DNA of 64,000 nt from Cavia porcellus (taxonomy: Eukaryota > Chordata > Mammalia > Rodentia > Caviidae). Below, piece by piece: positions 11,581 to 24,249 of the stretch. The notes beneath the pieces are model-generated. The model was not told where the DNA came from. It ran no database searches and was given only the letters and a program-made list of their open reading frames with translations. Made by a program: the position numbers and the translations under genes. Where the stretch lies: contig NW_026947488.1 of assembly GCF_034190915.1 (NCBI RefSeq), forward strand, positions 4,908,501 through 4,972,500, in the 5' to 3' direction. The stretch's first letter is position 1. Each line of letters begins with the position of its first letter.

Positions 11581-13974
11581 GAGCCCTAAATGGAACCCCT
11601 TGTGGCCGCAGTGGTGGCTACTGCCAGGGGTCGCCCAGCCGCCCCTCAGTGGCAGGCTGCAGCCGGGGCAGGGGCTGGGAGTGCTGTCAGAAGAGGGCCT
11701 TCTCTTTAGTCCCTTCAGGGATCACTTCCACCACAGAGAGCTGCCTCTCCCAAGGACACAGCCCCTCTCAGGGAGCCCCAGCTGGCCCTGCCCAGTGACT
11801 GATGGATGCAGGGTCTCATGTTCTGGCTTAGCCAGCTGTACAGAGCCAGTCTAGCTCTGACGCATCCTATGTTTGGCTCCTATTGTCAGGAGCAGCGTCC
11901 CCCTCCTCTGTCCTGGCCCTCACCTCCTTCACACAGGCCTAGGTAGCCCTGGGTAGCGTACCTTGGACACCTCCACTTGGGTTCCCTTCCCAGAAAACTC
12001 AACCGGAAGCACTCAAAACCCTAGGAATCCATAGCTATCTCCTTACAAATGAGTCCTTCCAAGGCCAAGCACAAATCGGTCCCCTTCAAATTCCCAGGTA
12101 GAAAAACACTAAGTGATATTCCCAGCACCCTAAGGTAAGCCATAGCAGTGCTGTCCAGACTCTCAGATAAGATGGCCCTTAGGGGGCCACTAGTGGAATC
12201 AGTAATGAGACTTCTAGAATTTTCTTTCCCATGATTAAAGGTAATTTTAAGAGAAGAACAAGTTACAAAAATTATGGCCTGGTACCTGGAAACGTACTAA
12301 ATACCCACTAAGTGTTTGTTGAAATAATGAAGGCTTCTTTTTTCTTGTTCTCTGTTTCTCCCCTAAGAACTTCAAAAGATAATAAGATGAACACATTCAG
12401 TCCCATGAAGTTATTTTCTCCAAATCACTTGTTTTTAGCATAAAAGGGATAACTACTTGTGATGTACTTTTCCATTATTTTCTTTGTGCAGGAGGTTTTT
12501 AAATTAATTTATTCTCTTTCTGCATCAGGTTGTCTCATAATTGAAGATGTGAAGTGCCTGTCTTCCAAAGGCTTTCTGGTGTCTTTTTTTGCTGTTAACA
12601 TCTTCTTTGTCTGTGCCTGTGATCCCTGCCCACAGAACAGCCACTCAAGTGCATAAATTAGGAGACCACATAGGAACTGTTCACATCTATTTGAGTCTAA
12701 ATGTCTTAGGAGAGAAATTTTATTTTGCAAAACCAACACAATCCAACCCTGATTAGCTGGAACATTTCAGGGGTGGAGAGTTCTGGATAATTTGATTTTC
12801 TGGGTAATTTCCACTTAACCAAAAATCCGCCAATACTTGGAAATCCTGATGTAGAACATCTTTTTTAAAGGCGTTGTTCTTCTCGCCCTCCGTAGCAAGG
12901 ATCATAGGACAGAATGGAAAAGTTTGGAGGCTGGTTTTGATCATGTTTACCGGGGACCTGAGGAGGAGGAGTCCCGATTGTCTGTGTTAAGGATATGAAG
13001 AGAAAAATAAAAAACAGAGACAAGTTTAGTAATCAGAAGTGGCTGGAAAGCCAGGGTCTCCCATGACTCCTTCGCCTCAGAGTCCTCAGCAATCACTACT
13101 TATTAGGAGTACACAGTGATGGACAGGACTAGCAAAAGAGTTCAGGTCAGCAGGAGATCAGAGGTTTATGACTCTGTGGGCAAGAAAATCCCCGGGATGG
13201 CTCAGGAGGGCAGAGATGATCTTCTGTTAAGAAGAGCCAATGGGAAATCTCAGATGGGTGGTACCGATAACCCCAAGTGTCTACTTTATCTCTTAGGGAG
13301 TAAGCAAAATTAGCCATTGTGTGGTCCCAACACAGATTGTGGCAAAAACACTGGATTTGGGGATGAACCCCAATGTAGGCTTCAGTTTTGTCTCTACTTA
13401 AGTGAGAGCAAAACCTTCTCCCTAAAAGGAGGGTGGCACAAACCAATGAGCTGGGTCATCCCCTGGATGCTCCCTCGAGCTCGGCATGCAGGCCCACGCT
13501 TTTCCACTTGGCTGCAGAGGTTTGTAAAGCCTTTGGGCTTGCATTTGGCCTCACGGGGAAACCCTCTCTTCAAATCCGTCACTACCATCTGCGAGTCTCC
13601 TCGGTGGCCAAGTACCCTCGGTGGTGGCACAGTAGCAGGCAGAACGCGGGCTTCCTGCCTCCCGCTTCCTTCTCCTCAGAGAGGACTGGGGAGTAGCAAG
13701 CGGGCACAGGGTACACTGTCAGCGAAGCATCACCAAAGGATGCCCTGTTGCGTGTAGACTTGGACACACATCCTAATGCAAGTGTGAAAGCTCCGCTGGG
13801 GGGTGGTGGAGAAAACACAGGCCCGGACAAGGACCTGGGCTCCGGTCCCATCCCAGACAAGCTTTCTGTCCGTCTCCATCTCAGCAGCAGTGTGAGGGCT
13901 GAGCCATGCCTGGATCTTCAACAGCCTGCAGCCGTGGTCTCTTGAGATGAGGACCTCTCAGGCTCAGTGCTGTT

Positions 13975-14080
13975 AGCCCTGTGGACCTGGCACTTCCTTA
14001 GTATGGGTGCTGCCCTCGCTGTCCATTGCCAGATACTGAGCAGCACTCCTGGCCTCTACTTGTCTATAAAACAGGGCTGC
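13975..14080 (-). mobile_element. MER5A-like DNA transposon fragment (reverse)
   Basis: GGACCTGGCACTTCCTTAGT, GTCCATTGCCAGATACTGAG and CAGCACTCCTGGCCTCTACT read as the reverse complement of the MER5A-type central region. Confidence 0.6.
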
Positions 14081-15936
14081 CTCCCAATACTGCCCAACAC
14101 CCTCCGAGGAGTAAAATGTCCCCTCTTGATGACAAGGACCTTAAAGAATCACCTCATGGCCTTCTCAGGGAAGAAAATCTGAACAGATCCCATTGTGCAT
14201 CAAATATTTGTTGTTTCTCTCAAGGGATGTGTTAGATCTAACCCCGCGCCCACCTGGCCTTCCTCGCTACAGGGAATTCAAGAAGCTTTGGTGCCCTAAG
14301 TGCTAGAGTAACTGAAAACAGACTGTGGAGCAGACACTCCCAAGTGACTGTGCCCAGCCGGAAGGAACGCTCAGTGACATTAATTGCAGCTCCCCAGAGG
14401 GTAAGAAAAACTAAAAGCGTAAGGTTAGTGAGACTCTGTCTTACAACTTCTTCTGTGAGAAGAACGGAAGGTGTTAGCTGGAAGCCGAAGAGGATGCTTG
14501 GTCCTTTCCTGAAGAATCTGAGAAAAATGTTTACTTCCACTCAATATCTTGAACTAGGGCAAAGGTACACTTTCTAACACCCTTTCACTCTTTTCTTGTT
14601 TTATGAAAAATAAAGCTAAATTTCATAATCAAATAATAAGAGAATGACAGTAGTTATTACACTGAGCATCATTATCTCCAAAGTAGTTACTCAGTACAAA
14701 ACAAAAAGATTCTTACAAAAAAGAAACAGATAACAACACGAATCTTTCTCTCTGTATCAAGCAGTAGTGTAAATGAAACCAATTAGCATATATATTGAAA
14801 AATTTCTAAAACAATGGGTTGTGGTTGGGGGAAGTATTTGGACTGCTCCCTATTTCCTGTTACCCCTCTCCTATTCTGTTCTTTATCTGTGGGCCCTTCC
14901 ACGCCTGTCCTCATGCCCACGGCAGACTTAGGGACTTGATGCACACTGCTTGAAAGGCAATGGGATGGAATAAGCAAGGGGGCGCTGTGGGGGGGACTAT
15001 GCACGAGAGGCCCTTGTATGTCTGCAAGGATGAGGTGGGTCTGCAGGGAGAGAGGGCTCAGGTAGCAGTATTTCCCTTCCTGTTGTCCCTGGGACTCCTG
15101 AGGAACCATGTCCACTTGTTTACTTAGCTCCAGGCACTGCTCTGGTGGCCCAGAAAATCAAAATGAAGGTGCCATGATGAAGTCCCTTCTGGGCTGAATC
15201 TAGATCTGTCTCATTTCCCAGCTCAGTGGCCTCCGTAAGCCCAGTTCTTTATTTTAACATGAGAACTTTTCAGGTAGGTCTTCAGTGTAAGCTGGGGACA
15301 GGGAGTGTTAAAGTGGGTCCGCCCAGAGCAAACTCTGCTTAACTGGAGCACTAGCAAGCTAGACAGCTGGCCTTTTGTTTATGATGAAACCACAGAGCTC
15401 AGTTCTGCTGAGAGATCACCTGCTGCATGCAGTGTACGCGTGGCCACGTCTGGGTCTCTGGGGCTCATATGCTGCGTGTTTAAAAAACCACCCATTCACT
15501 CGCACGCTGACAGATACATCACTCACCTACCTCTCGGATGAAATAGCCGTGATCTAATTGCAGGCTTCTGAGTGATAAAGGGCACTGAGTTTGCCTCTAA
15601 CAGAAAGGATGGAAACTGAAAACATGTCTGTCACAGCTATAGGAAAGCTCCCAGATGCCACCAAACAAGTCCTTTCTGCATTCACAACCCAGAGATCAGC
15701 AAGCTATCACCACGCAGGAGGCTTGAAAGTTGCTCTCTGTGGTTGTTAGGACAACCAAATCCATTGGCTTTGCATCTGAAAGTACACAAGCAGGTCTTCC
15801 TGCAGAACTGATAGCAGTGCCCATCCGTGTAAATTCCTAACTCTACTAACTTTGTGCACCCGTTGGTATTCACCAGCCCAAAAAACACCAAGACATAAAC
15901 ACGTATTTACACAAAAGATTATCTCATGATTGCTCC

Positions 15937-16057
15937 AGCCAGGCCTGGTGGCACACACCTGTAATCCCAGCACTCAGGACGTTGCACCGGGGGATCATCG
16001 TGAGTTTGAAGAGAGCCTGATCTACAAAGGGCGAGCCTGTCTCAAAAAAAAAAAAAA
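15937..16057 (+). mobile_element. B1-type SINE with poly(A) tail
   Basis: Starts CCAGGCCTGGTGGCACACAC, then CTGTAATCCCAGCACTCAGG, a GGGGGATCATCGTGAGTTTG segment and CCTGTCTC followed by 14 A. The oldest part of the consensus is intact, so this copy is younger than the one at 756. Confidence 0.9.
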
Positions 16058-16059
16058 GA

Positions 16060-17400
16060 TATCATATTCCTTTGAGACTAAATGATGTGATAATCCTTTC
16101 ATTTGAAATATTACTTATTTAATTGTAAATTTTGACTCAAAGAAATATATCTGTATACCTACATTCTACTTGTGGTCACCAATTGTCTTGGAGGAAAAAA
16201 ATGGGAACAGAACTGCTCTTAAAATGAACTCAAATAAGCAAAGACTCACAACACATGATTTTGTAGATTAGCTAAGTGTTTCCCCAAACTGTGATGCTTA
16301 TGCCCCTGAGGGTATAGAGATGATCTTTGAGAGGTGCATAAATGGACAGTTTTCAACAGCTTTTTGTACTTTGATGCATATTAGAAAATGTACCTGGGTC
16401 ACAAATTAAAATTGATATTTCACAGATACTATTGCTCCCACCGCAAACTCTTCTTCAATTTAGGGACTCTTTGTATAAAACTACTGTGTAAGTGTTATAC
16501 CTATCTGTAACACGTCAATACTGTATTGCCTCAAAAATAAGATTTAACTAGAAAACAAACCCTAGTATGATTTTTTAGGACACTCATAATATCAAACCTA
16601 CCCCCAAAATATCCCTGGTTAACATCATCAGCCAGCTGGATGTATTTAGAACATTCACTGCAATGCACAAGATATATCAAATTATAAGATAATACTATTA
16701 CTATGTAATTAAATATAAATTATTAATATATAATTACTTTATAATATAATTGCACTCATGTATAATTAATATATAATTAAATATAAATAAATTGTTAGCA
16801 TCAATATGTAAATTATAATTAAGCATGATAAGTTAAATATTTGTAAATATGAAGCAGACACCACTGGAAGAGAGGCAAAGGCCTATGCAAACTGATGAGC
16901 TCCAGATTTATTGCCTACTGACCAAACAGAGCCCAGACGCAATGCACCAATAGCATGTACGCTTATTAACAAACGCTGCGATTGGGTCCAGTATGAATCT
17001 TCGCCATTCGCTACACTGTGTGTTGTAATGTCCTCATGTGAAATAAAGAAACATCTTCTGCATCTTGGTGCCTGCACTGATTCATCTCTTTCGGGTGGGC
17101 CATCATGCTTAGCTGTCATGATTTTCATGGCCACTCCTGTTAACACTCGATGGAATGGAAGCTGTGAAGCCCAGCCCGCAAGAAGTCTTGCTTTGGATAA
17201 AGAATCCATGGGGCAGCATCGCTGGCAGCTGTGTGGATGCCAAGCAGGTCACGTGGATAAGAAGGGCTCATGAAGGAGTTCTCTGCTGCTACACATGAAA
17301 AGCTGGGGCCAGTGGTTCCACAGGAAGTGGGGTCACAAAAAATTCAGGCCAGAATTTGGAGTTTGGAGAGTTATGATGACGTTACACCAAATGACACAAC
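16060..17400. other. Unassigned sequence around the AT-rich stretch
   Basis: The 120-codon frame at 16911-17273 has no recognisable motif. The left part may be old repeat DNA. Confidence 0.4.
16660..16850. repeat. AT-rich low-complexity stretch
   Basis: Nearly all A/T with repeated ATATAATTA and AATATAAAT words. No reading frame or transposon words. Confidence 0.85.
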
Positions 17401-17404
17401 TAGG

Positions 17405-17493
17405 TGGCTGGGGCTATAGCTCAGCGGCATAGCGCCTGCTTTGCAAGTGCAAGGTCCTGAGTTCAATTGCTGGTACCAAAAAAAGAAAAAAAA
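17405..17493 (+). mobile_element. tRNA-derived (ID-like) SINE
   Basis: TAGCTCAGCGGCATAGCGCC is an A box, and GGTCCTGAGTTCAATTGCTG contains the B box; an A-rich tail (AAAAAAAGAAAAAAAAA) follows. Possible imperfect target-site duplications are TGACACAACTA before and TGACATGACTA after. Confidence 0.88.
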
Positions 17494-17499
17494 ATGTGA

Positions 17500-20400
17500 C
17501 ATGACTATATTGAATAAATGTAGATCTCTGTGCATGAATATAGATTTTGTACATGAAAAAAATAAGAATCCCCTGAAAATAAACCCTATTGCATCTTTTG
17601 AAGCAAAAGTTAATATAAGATCTTTCCTTATTTGGGGGAAGATCTGGCATGTATGGAAAAAAGCAGTAAGATGTGCCTCTGATGGCTGATGTTTAGAAGT
17701 ATGGATTAAATTATTACTATTAGAGTTTGATGAGTGAGGAACAAAGCAATTACATGCCACCAATTAGCACGTCTGTCTGTTCCTTTGAAGTTTTCATTCC
17801 CACTTCTTCTTCCGGTACATTGTGCCTCCATTGACTTCAGGAGGCTTCAAGAGATAGATATACGCAGAAGAATAATGCTGTGTTCGGTTGACAAATAAGT
17901 CTACTTGTTCTGGCCAAGAATGCATGAGTTATCTTCATAAGAAGGAATAATTTTGATGTAAGAATATTTTCTCTGTTGACGAATAATATTAAATACCCAA
18001 GAAACATCAACTCCAAGGGGAAAGGTTTGCACTGTGGCTAGTGCCCTCATGTGGCTTCAAAGTTTAGCTACATTTTAAGAATTTAGGAACTCATTTCTGT
18101 TAAAAACGATAAGACATGACAGATAATGACAAAGAAAGCACATGAGAAAGAGAAACCGCTCAAGAAAATGTGATAATTCACCAGGTCCGAATCCTTTTGT
18201 TGAGCAGAATGGGATACCAATATGGCGGACAGGTTGGCTGGCCAACTGGTAGGAAATAATCAGATGTCAAAATTCTACAAGGTGTTGTTTGTTCAGTTAA
18301 AACGTTAACAAGTCACACAAGGCATTTTTATTTTAAGTTTTATTTTTATCAAAATAAAATAGTGTAACCACATAAAGAAGTAAATTTCAACAAACAACCA
18401 AGAAGCCAATTGCTTCCCCTGATTATGAACCAGCAGTAGAGTCGCAAATCTTGATGGTTGACTGCCCTCAAGAGCTCCAAGTGACAACAGCTAACGATTT
18501 TCCCTGTCTCTATTTCTTCCAATGATGAAGCTAGAACTATATATATTCCCAAATACATAAAGCACGGTTGAAAAGAATCATACAAGGTAGAAATCTAGCA
18601 CACCAGATTTTCTCTATCCTGACACCAATATTTAATGAATTCTGAAAGATAAGGGCAAGAAATTGAGCTTAAAGATGGAGAAATGTAGTGTTTCAAAAGC
18701 CAAGTGTCTCTCCCACGTGACCCATGGGACTAACAATTGGAGAGAAGAAAAACACCCCAGCCCTGCTTGCTGTAGTGGGGATACGATCGCCCATAGAGCC
18801 AACTGGCAGGCCGTTTTCTCCTCCCCATGTTAAATTATGTCTGGCAAGTTGAGCAGCAGCACAGTCCCACAGTGATGACAGCTTCCACGGCTATAAAAAC
18901 CTGCCGCACCAGGAAAACTTCGTGTGAAATGCAAATTTCCATACCGGGGAAATAATGAATAAGGTGACCATTCTAAGCAATGAATGGAAATGCAAGGAGA
19001 TGCTTTGTGGCATGAGATTGCAAATCATTTATGTTTCAAGCCAAGAACTGTGGTCACAATGCACTTTGCAAGCCCCATCTTCCAAACTCAGCTTGGAAAT
19101 GGAAGTGGTTATTCACCAAGCTACGGCCACGGTTTCATGTGAACTCAGCAACATCCCGCCCTATTCTTTGGATCACTTGGCAAGGGAGTCACAGTTTCTC
19201 CTGGTTGCTATATGAACCAAAAGAATATTGGTTTTATCTAGAACCCCAAAGCTTATGTCTAATAGGAAGGACGAGCTGTTCTTCATCACGCTTAAAACAA
19301 GGCGGATTCAGGTCATCCACCAAAACCTGCATGGCTTTAAGGGTCAGTTCAGGGTTTATGTTTCTATGGGAGGAAGTGACACTGCTTTCCTCCCCACATC
19401 TTTAGAAGTGAGATGAGACCAGTCACAGATAGAATTAGCGAGATGGACCAGTGCCCTGGAGCAGGCCAAAGAATGCAAAGGGTCCTTCACTCAAACTCTG
19501 CCCACATCCCGGGGGCCACGCTCCATGGAGGAACTGAGAACCAGTAAGTTCAGACCCTTAGCTGAAACACAAGAAAATAAACAGCATAGGGAAGAGAAGA
19601 ACTCTCTAGTCTTCAACCTCCGGCTTGCCTTGTTCTTAAATAAAATTTCTTTTCTCTTAATCATCATGCAGGATGTACTTGTAGGAGGTAAAATTTGCAG
19701 TAATTATCAATTGATAAGACTGAAATCTTATTTTCCATAACTCAAATTGGGTTAAGGGTTGCTGGTGTTACCCTTCAAATGCATTTCAATAATTGTATTT
19801 CACTTTAAGAAAACCCATAGGAAAATCAGGTTTATATAAATCAGAGATTATTGCTTTATGGACGAATTCTCCATTAATCCCAGCTTCCAGGGAGGTTGAG
19901 ACTGCTGGAGGGTTGTGAATTCAAGTGCACCCCTGGGCAATTTAGCAAGATCCTGTTTTTTTTTTTAAAAAAAAAGTGAGAGGTGATTAGAATATCTTCT
20001 ACAGCCAGCTCCCCTAGGGTCAATTATTTTTTGAAAAGTCCACTGAAATATAGTTTTTTACAAATCTTGGGAACATCGTCACACGGTAGCTATATGACCA
20101 GGAAGGCAGCAAACTGCCTACCTTTGTAAGCAACTGGGGTTGTTAAGGAGATGGAAATCCACATTCTGCCATATTGGTTCAGGGTTAGGCTGGGGCAGCC
20201 AGCCATGTGGCTCATAGGAGGACAGTATTTTTATGGCTATCCTGAAGTCAGAGTTCCTTAGGGCTGTGACTTACTGATTTGGATTCAATGCACAATTTGG
20301 AACAGAAGGAACCGGAAGATGGTTTTCTACCCCTGATCAGCATCTCCCAAGAAAAAGTAGCTGATTCAACTTACGTTGTCTTCCATTCATGATTAGTGTT

Positions 20401-21480
20401 CTGGATTTGCTTCTTAATTTTCTGAATTATGAGCCAACATTTGTAAGCTGTATGATTGCTCCCTAAAGCCTGGGACTCTGAAGAAGCCTTAGATGGAGTT
20501 TCACTAAGCTCGAATTCTGCATAGCAAAACTGATGAAAGTCTCAGTTCCTCACAATCCCACCCCGATTCCTCCCATGAGATACCGTGGGACAATGGTTTT
20601 CCTTGGGCTCCATCTCCAAGCCAGAGAACTTATGTTGGAATGGAAAGGTACCTTGTCTGTCATTAGCTCTCGCCAGGATCAGAGCCTGTCGAGACTTTCA
20701 TTCACCTCATCATGTTCAATTCTTTCTTATTTAAGGAATCTGGGGTACAAGGACAACAATCCCTGATTTTCCAGCTAAAGAGACAGCCCTGATTTCATCT
20801 ACCTCCCCCGAGGTAGGCTGCTCCCTACCCTGCCCTTCTCATCACAGGGGCATAGATCATTCAAAGGATAAAGAATCCCCGCATTGCTTTTGTTTGGTTT
20901 TAAAGTGTACTAAGCTTATGTCTAATGTGCTTTTCACCTCCCTTTTAATGCCATTGTTACCTGGGCTTGTAATCATTAAGATTTCTATGAGTGCATATGA
21001 AATAACCACAGACCTACGCTAAATAATCAGGAGAACGTGGCGTTGCATTGAAATTTTCTATGAATAACACCCAAACTGGCGAGCACGAATGAAGATATTG
21101 AAGTTGAACCCTACTTAGTCACGGCAAGGACTCACTGAAGTGTATTCAGAGGTCTGAGATGCTGTGCATTGTTCCTTGCCTTGGAAGTACAAGAAATAGT
21201 GTGAACGATTATTACATCAAAGTTAAGCCAAAAGAGCTTGGCTACAAATTTCAAATTGTACAAAATCATAACAAAAGCAAGTATAAAATCATATTGAAAT
21301 GCATCAGTGTAAACCTCTTTAAGTTTTTCCTTTCCCATTTAAGGAGAGGGAGGGAAGGCAGGAAACTCGGGGCTCAGCCTTGTGGGCTGACTGAGGTCGG
21401 TCTGCTATTTTTCTCAGCCCAGGGTGCCCTGGCTTGGAATACTGGGGAATTTTATCCTCGCTGTTCCGATTTGCACGATA
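17500..21480. other. Unassigned non-coding sequence
   Basis: A TATAAAA word (18893) and an octamer (ATGCAAATTT near 18930) lie near each other but without a supported transcript. No exon seen. Confidence 0.45.
19875..19975 (+). mobile_element. B1-type SINE, 5' truncated
   Basis: TAATCCCAGCTTCCAGGGAGG, GAGGGTTGTGAATTCAAG and GGGCAATTTAGCAAGATCCTG are followed by a T/A-rich tail. The left third of the element is missing. Confidence 0.78.
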
Positions 21481-21490
21481 CAGAGGCTGA

Positions 21491-21496
21491 TTTAAT
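21491..21496 (-). promoter_or_regulatory. Possible poly(A) signal (ATTAAA) for the minus-strand gene
   Basis: The first AATAAA or ATTAAA variant seen on the minus strand after the stop at 22544 is ATTAAA here. It would give a 3' UTR of about 1.05 kb. The hexamer is common by chance in AT-rich DNA, so this is only a candidate. Confidence 0.25.
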
Positions 21497-21799
21497 TTGA
21501 CAGCAAAGTAACACCAAGCCCCCAAAATAAAATTACCGAGATGTAAAACAGCGTCAAAACTCCAATTAGTTTTGTATCCTTGAAGCTTCTGGAGGAAATC
21601 TGAAAGGCTCCCGTCATGAGGAGAAGGCATCAATTCAAGCCGCACAGATTACCAAAATGTAACCCTCTAATTGAAATTGCTCAGAGCACAATATGACAAA
21701 AAGAATCAGAGAAAAATAAGTGAATTTTTCCCCCTCAAAAAGTGACTCATGACAGATTGTTCTATTGACTTTTAACACAACGTTCTTTTGCAAGAGCTA

Positions 21800-21819
21800 A
21801 AAAAAAAAAAAAAAAAAAA
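21800..21819. repeat. Poly(A) run
   Basis: About twenty A on the plus strand, with no SINE body immediately before it. On the minus strand it is a poly(T). Confidence 0.85.
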
Positions 21820-22543
21820 GAGTCTTAGGGGTCTCACAGAAAAAGCACCAGGTACAAAAGCAGTACGTGCTTGGGTTATTGGACCAGACACGAGCATTGG
21901 TCATTTGTGCAACACTTAAAAAACATCAACCAGATCATAGGCATTTGGAGATGTATTTACAGCTTCCACCAGGAGGACATTTTCCTGAGAAACCACCGAA
22001 GCGGTTTGTGCAGGACTCTGAATTTTGTCTCCCAAAGGAACAGAAGGACCTTGATGCTCAGTTCACACGCAGTCTTTCTTTCAAGCCACCCCAGTCATCC
22101 CAAGCATGCTTCCCATCTTGAAGCAAACCTTCAGCTCACTAAGGGAGAAGTGGGTGGCACTGGCTTGGCGGAGTCCACTTGCCAGTAGATGTACCGCGGT
22201 GGGCCTCGCAGCTAATGCCGTTCTACCAGAGTGAAGCAGGCGGGGCTGATGCCGTGAGTCAAGGCCTGGTCACTGTGCACAGTGGGCCTTCGCTGGGTGT
22301 GCTTCATGGGCTGCCTTTGTCCTACTGAGTGTCCTAAAGGCGATCAGGACCGGAGGAGCTGGGAAAGGGTGTGGCCCAACCGGAGGTTTGGAGTTGGCTG
22401 GAGTTGGCTTTGAAGGAATACGGAATGGCTTTCGGACTGATAGGTGTCTGATAAATAGAGTTCAGAGAATCTACCAGCACAATGACTCCTGATTGAGAAG
22501 CGCTGATAGTCGCAGGTCGTGGACGCCACCTTTCTCCGGAGGG

Positions 22544-23368
22544 TCAGATTTCTATGACCAGTCGGTCTTCATCATCGCTGCTGGTGTCACTCAGCTCCAC
22601 GCGCGTCTGCTTCCTCATCCCCTCCAAACTCCTCTTCCTGATGGATTTCAAAGGAGCTTCAGGGACTTCTGAAGGCTTCCCGGGTTTAGAAGGGACCACA
22701 CAACCCTTTGCAGTGATGAATCCAGACATGTGGCTTTCCTCACTGTGATTTCCTGCAGCAGGGGAGGGGACGGCCGTGTCCCCACACCCATACTGGCCCC
22801 TAGCAGGAAAAGCCTTCCCTTCCTCTTGGTAGGAGCTCACTGAACTTGACATTTCAAGATGAGTTTTTCCAGTGGAGTCCAACGGAGCCAAACCTGAAAC
22901 AGTTTGTCCAGATGAAGGTTTCTCCGGCAAGAGTGTCTGTGATGTGCTCTCTTCTATGAGCCTTCTATGCGGGGAGCTTTGTGCTAGAGACCCTCCTGTG
23001 ACCCGGCTGTGGTCACGTGGCTCCAAACTGTGAACTCCCGGCCTGGTGTGACTTGCTCTTACCCCTAGAGAAATACAGATGGCAGCTGGCGGGGTATCCA
23101 CGGCGTGGCAGGCCGAAGGTTCTTTGGGTCCAGGAGGAGGCTCTTGAGCATCTGAGAAAGTGCACGACATGGGGTCTTTGGAGACCTGGTCCTGCGACGG
23201 CAGCTGCTGAGTCTCCAGCAATCCAACAGCGAGACCTTGGCCAGGGGGCAAAGAGTCCTCCTCGGGCACTGCCAAGCGGGCATCAGACTGCAGCGATGAT
23301 TCCAGCAGCGTGACAATGTCCTCCTGAGTAGAGCAGTCATTGGGCTCACCCACAGATGGAGAAATCTC
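22544..23368 (-). CDS. Terminal coding exon of an unidentified minus-strand gene
   Basis: I do not recognise the gene. Seen: a 275-codon open frame (stop included) runs from an acceptor site, where the minus strand reads TTTGTGCTTTACTGCAG then GAG ATT TCT, to a stop at 22544. The frame continues upstream to a Met near 23452, but that part is the intron polypyrimidine tract, so the acceptor is the better start. The 274 residues are rich in Ser, Pro, Glu and Thr, with no membrane segment and no catalytic motif, and are probably disordered. The last 40 residues hold a basic stretch (KSIRKRSLEGMRKQ) followed by an acidic serine cluster (SDTSSDDED) and the hydrophobic end RLVIEI. A basic-then-acidic C-terminus suits a peptide-binding or phosphorylated tail; that is inference. 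The acceptor is phase 0, which matches the donor of the exon at 24086-24243. BRIP1 and KIZ were considered and set aside. Confidence 0.72.
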   Translation of the reverse strand, partial: EISPSVGEPNDCSTQEDIVTLLESSLQSDARLAVPEEDSLPPGQGLAVGLLETQQLPSQDQVSKDPMSCTFSDAQEPPPGPKEPSACHAVDTPPAAICISLGVRASHTRPGVHSLEPRDHSRVTGGSLAQSSPHRRLIEESTSQTLLPEKPSSGQTVSGLAPLDSTGKTHLEMSSSVSSYQEEGKAFPARGQYGCGDTAVPSPAAGNHSEESHMSGFITAKGCVVPSKPGKPSEVPEAPLKSIRKRSLEGMRKQTRVELSDTSSDDEDRLVIEI

Positions 23369-24085
23369 CTGCAGTAAAGCACAAAGGAGGAGAAATGGCG
23401 GGGGAAAGGTTAATTGGTACAAGGAAAATGTGGTCAGAAAAGTAGTCCTCAATGAAAACGAGGTCTCGAGGTCTTCGTGATTCTTTGCTGAGCATAAACT
23501 TCAACACGAGACCCTCAGGAAGTTTCCATTAATAACTAATTGGTGCATTAGCTCGAGAAAGGCTTATTATTGATACAAAGTAGGTTACTGAGACAGCTAT
23601 GTGTTTTGATCTGGCTTTATTAAAAAATAAAGCCACTCAATTATCCAACCAGCCCTAAGCTTCCTACTTTCAACCACCACCACTCGTAAAGTTGATGTAC
23701 AATTTATTGCTCCGTATACTGAAGTGTTTTTCAGATTAACATCAGTATTTTAGTGGTTTTCTACACGCGGCCCCACGATCTCCCTGGGGGTGATGTCATG
23801 CTGCAGTAATGTCTGAAGAATGGTAATGTCTCTCTTTGGGTATAAATTAATAATGTACTTAGGGTTTTCAAGAAATCATCTCAACAGTTTCACAAATCAG
23901 TTACCCGATTTTTCAATGCAGAAGGCTTGGAATTTTGGGGGGGGGGGTTGATAGTGGACTTTTTATTCCAGGAAGTTCCAGTAGGTGGTCCTTGCAAGTT
24001 TTGCCACGCCGGACAATGACAAGAAAAGAGAACCAAAAATCTATAAAAGGGACAAACAGCAACAGTGCACCATCATAATTCCCAC

Positions 24086-24243
24086 CTTGCTGGCTAATTT
24101 ATCTGTTTCCCTGCTGGCCCTTGAACCCGTCACAGAAGAGACCATTTCTGAGGTTGGTCTGCGGGCATCTTCCTTCTCTGCATCCCCACACACAGGAGAC
24201 AATGGCGAGGTGACACAAGCAGGCGCTCCTTGTAGACTGAGAC
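24086..24243 (-). CDS. Internal coding exon, penultimate to the 22544-23368 exon
   Basis: On the minus strand a pyrimidine-rich acceptor (ATGTCTCCTTTCCAG) precedes GTCTCAGTCTACAAGG. The open stretch ends at GCCAGCAAG before a GTGGGA donor. The exon is 158 nt: two bases completing a split codon, then 52 codons ending in phase 0. This is exactly the phase needed by the acceptor at 23368. The encoded segment is polar (GAPACVTSPLSPVCGDAEKE, then an Arg/Ser/Glu-rich half ending DKLASK) and resembles the disordered composition of the terminal exon. The intron between them is 717 bp. The matching phases on both sides are the main evidence. No family could be assigned. Exons further 5' (higher coordinates) were not found with confidence. 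Confidence 0.58.
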
Positions 24244-24249
24244 CTGGAA

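Larger units (their letters stand above)
11175..15930. other. Unassigned non-coding sequence
   Basis: Contains the purine microsatellite and the MER5A-like fragment listed separately. Otherwise unique. The frames of 130-146 codons at 11453 and 13317 lie in mixed-composition DNA without splice support. Confidence 0.45.

Noticed and set aside
17405..17480. A functional tRNA gene
   Set aside because: A and B boxes are present, but the body is an ID-like SINE with an A-rich tail, not a foldable tRNA.
18885..18960. TATA-box promoter (CTATAAAAACC) with octamer
   Set aside because: Words this short occur by chance, and no exon or start site is linked to them.
22544..24243. Assignment of the minus-strand exons to BRIP1 or KIZ
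   Set aside because: The ending RLVIEI and the exon phase do not fit the known C-terminal features of these proteins as I recall them; no family name is given.
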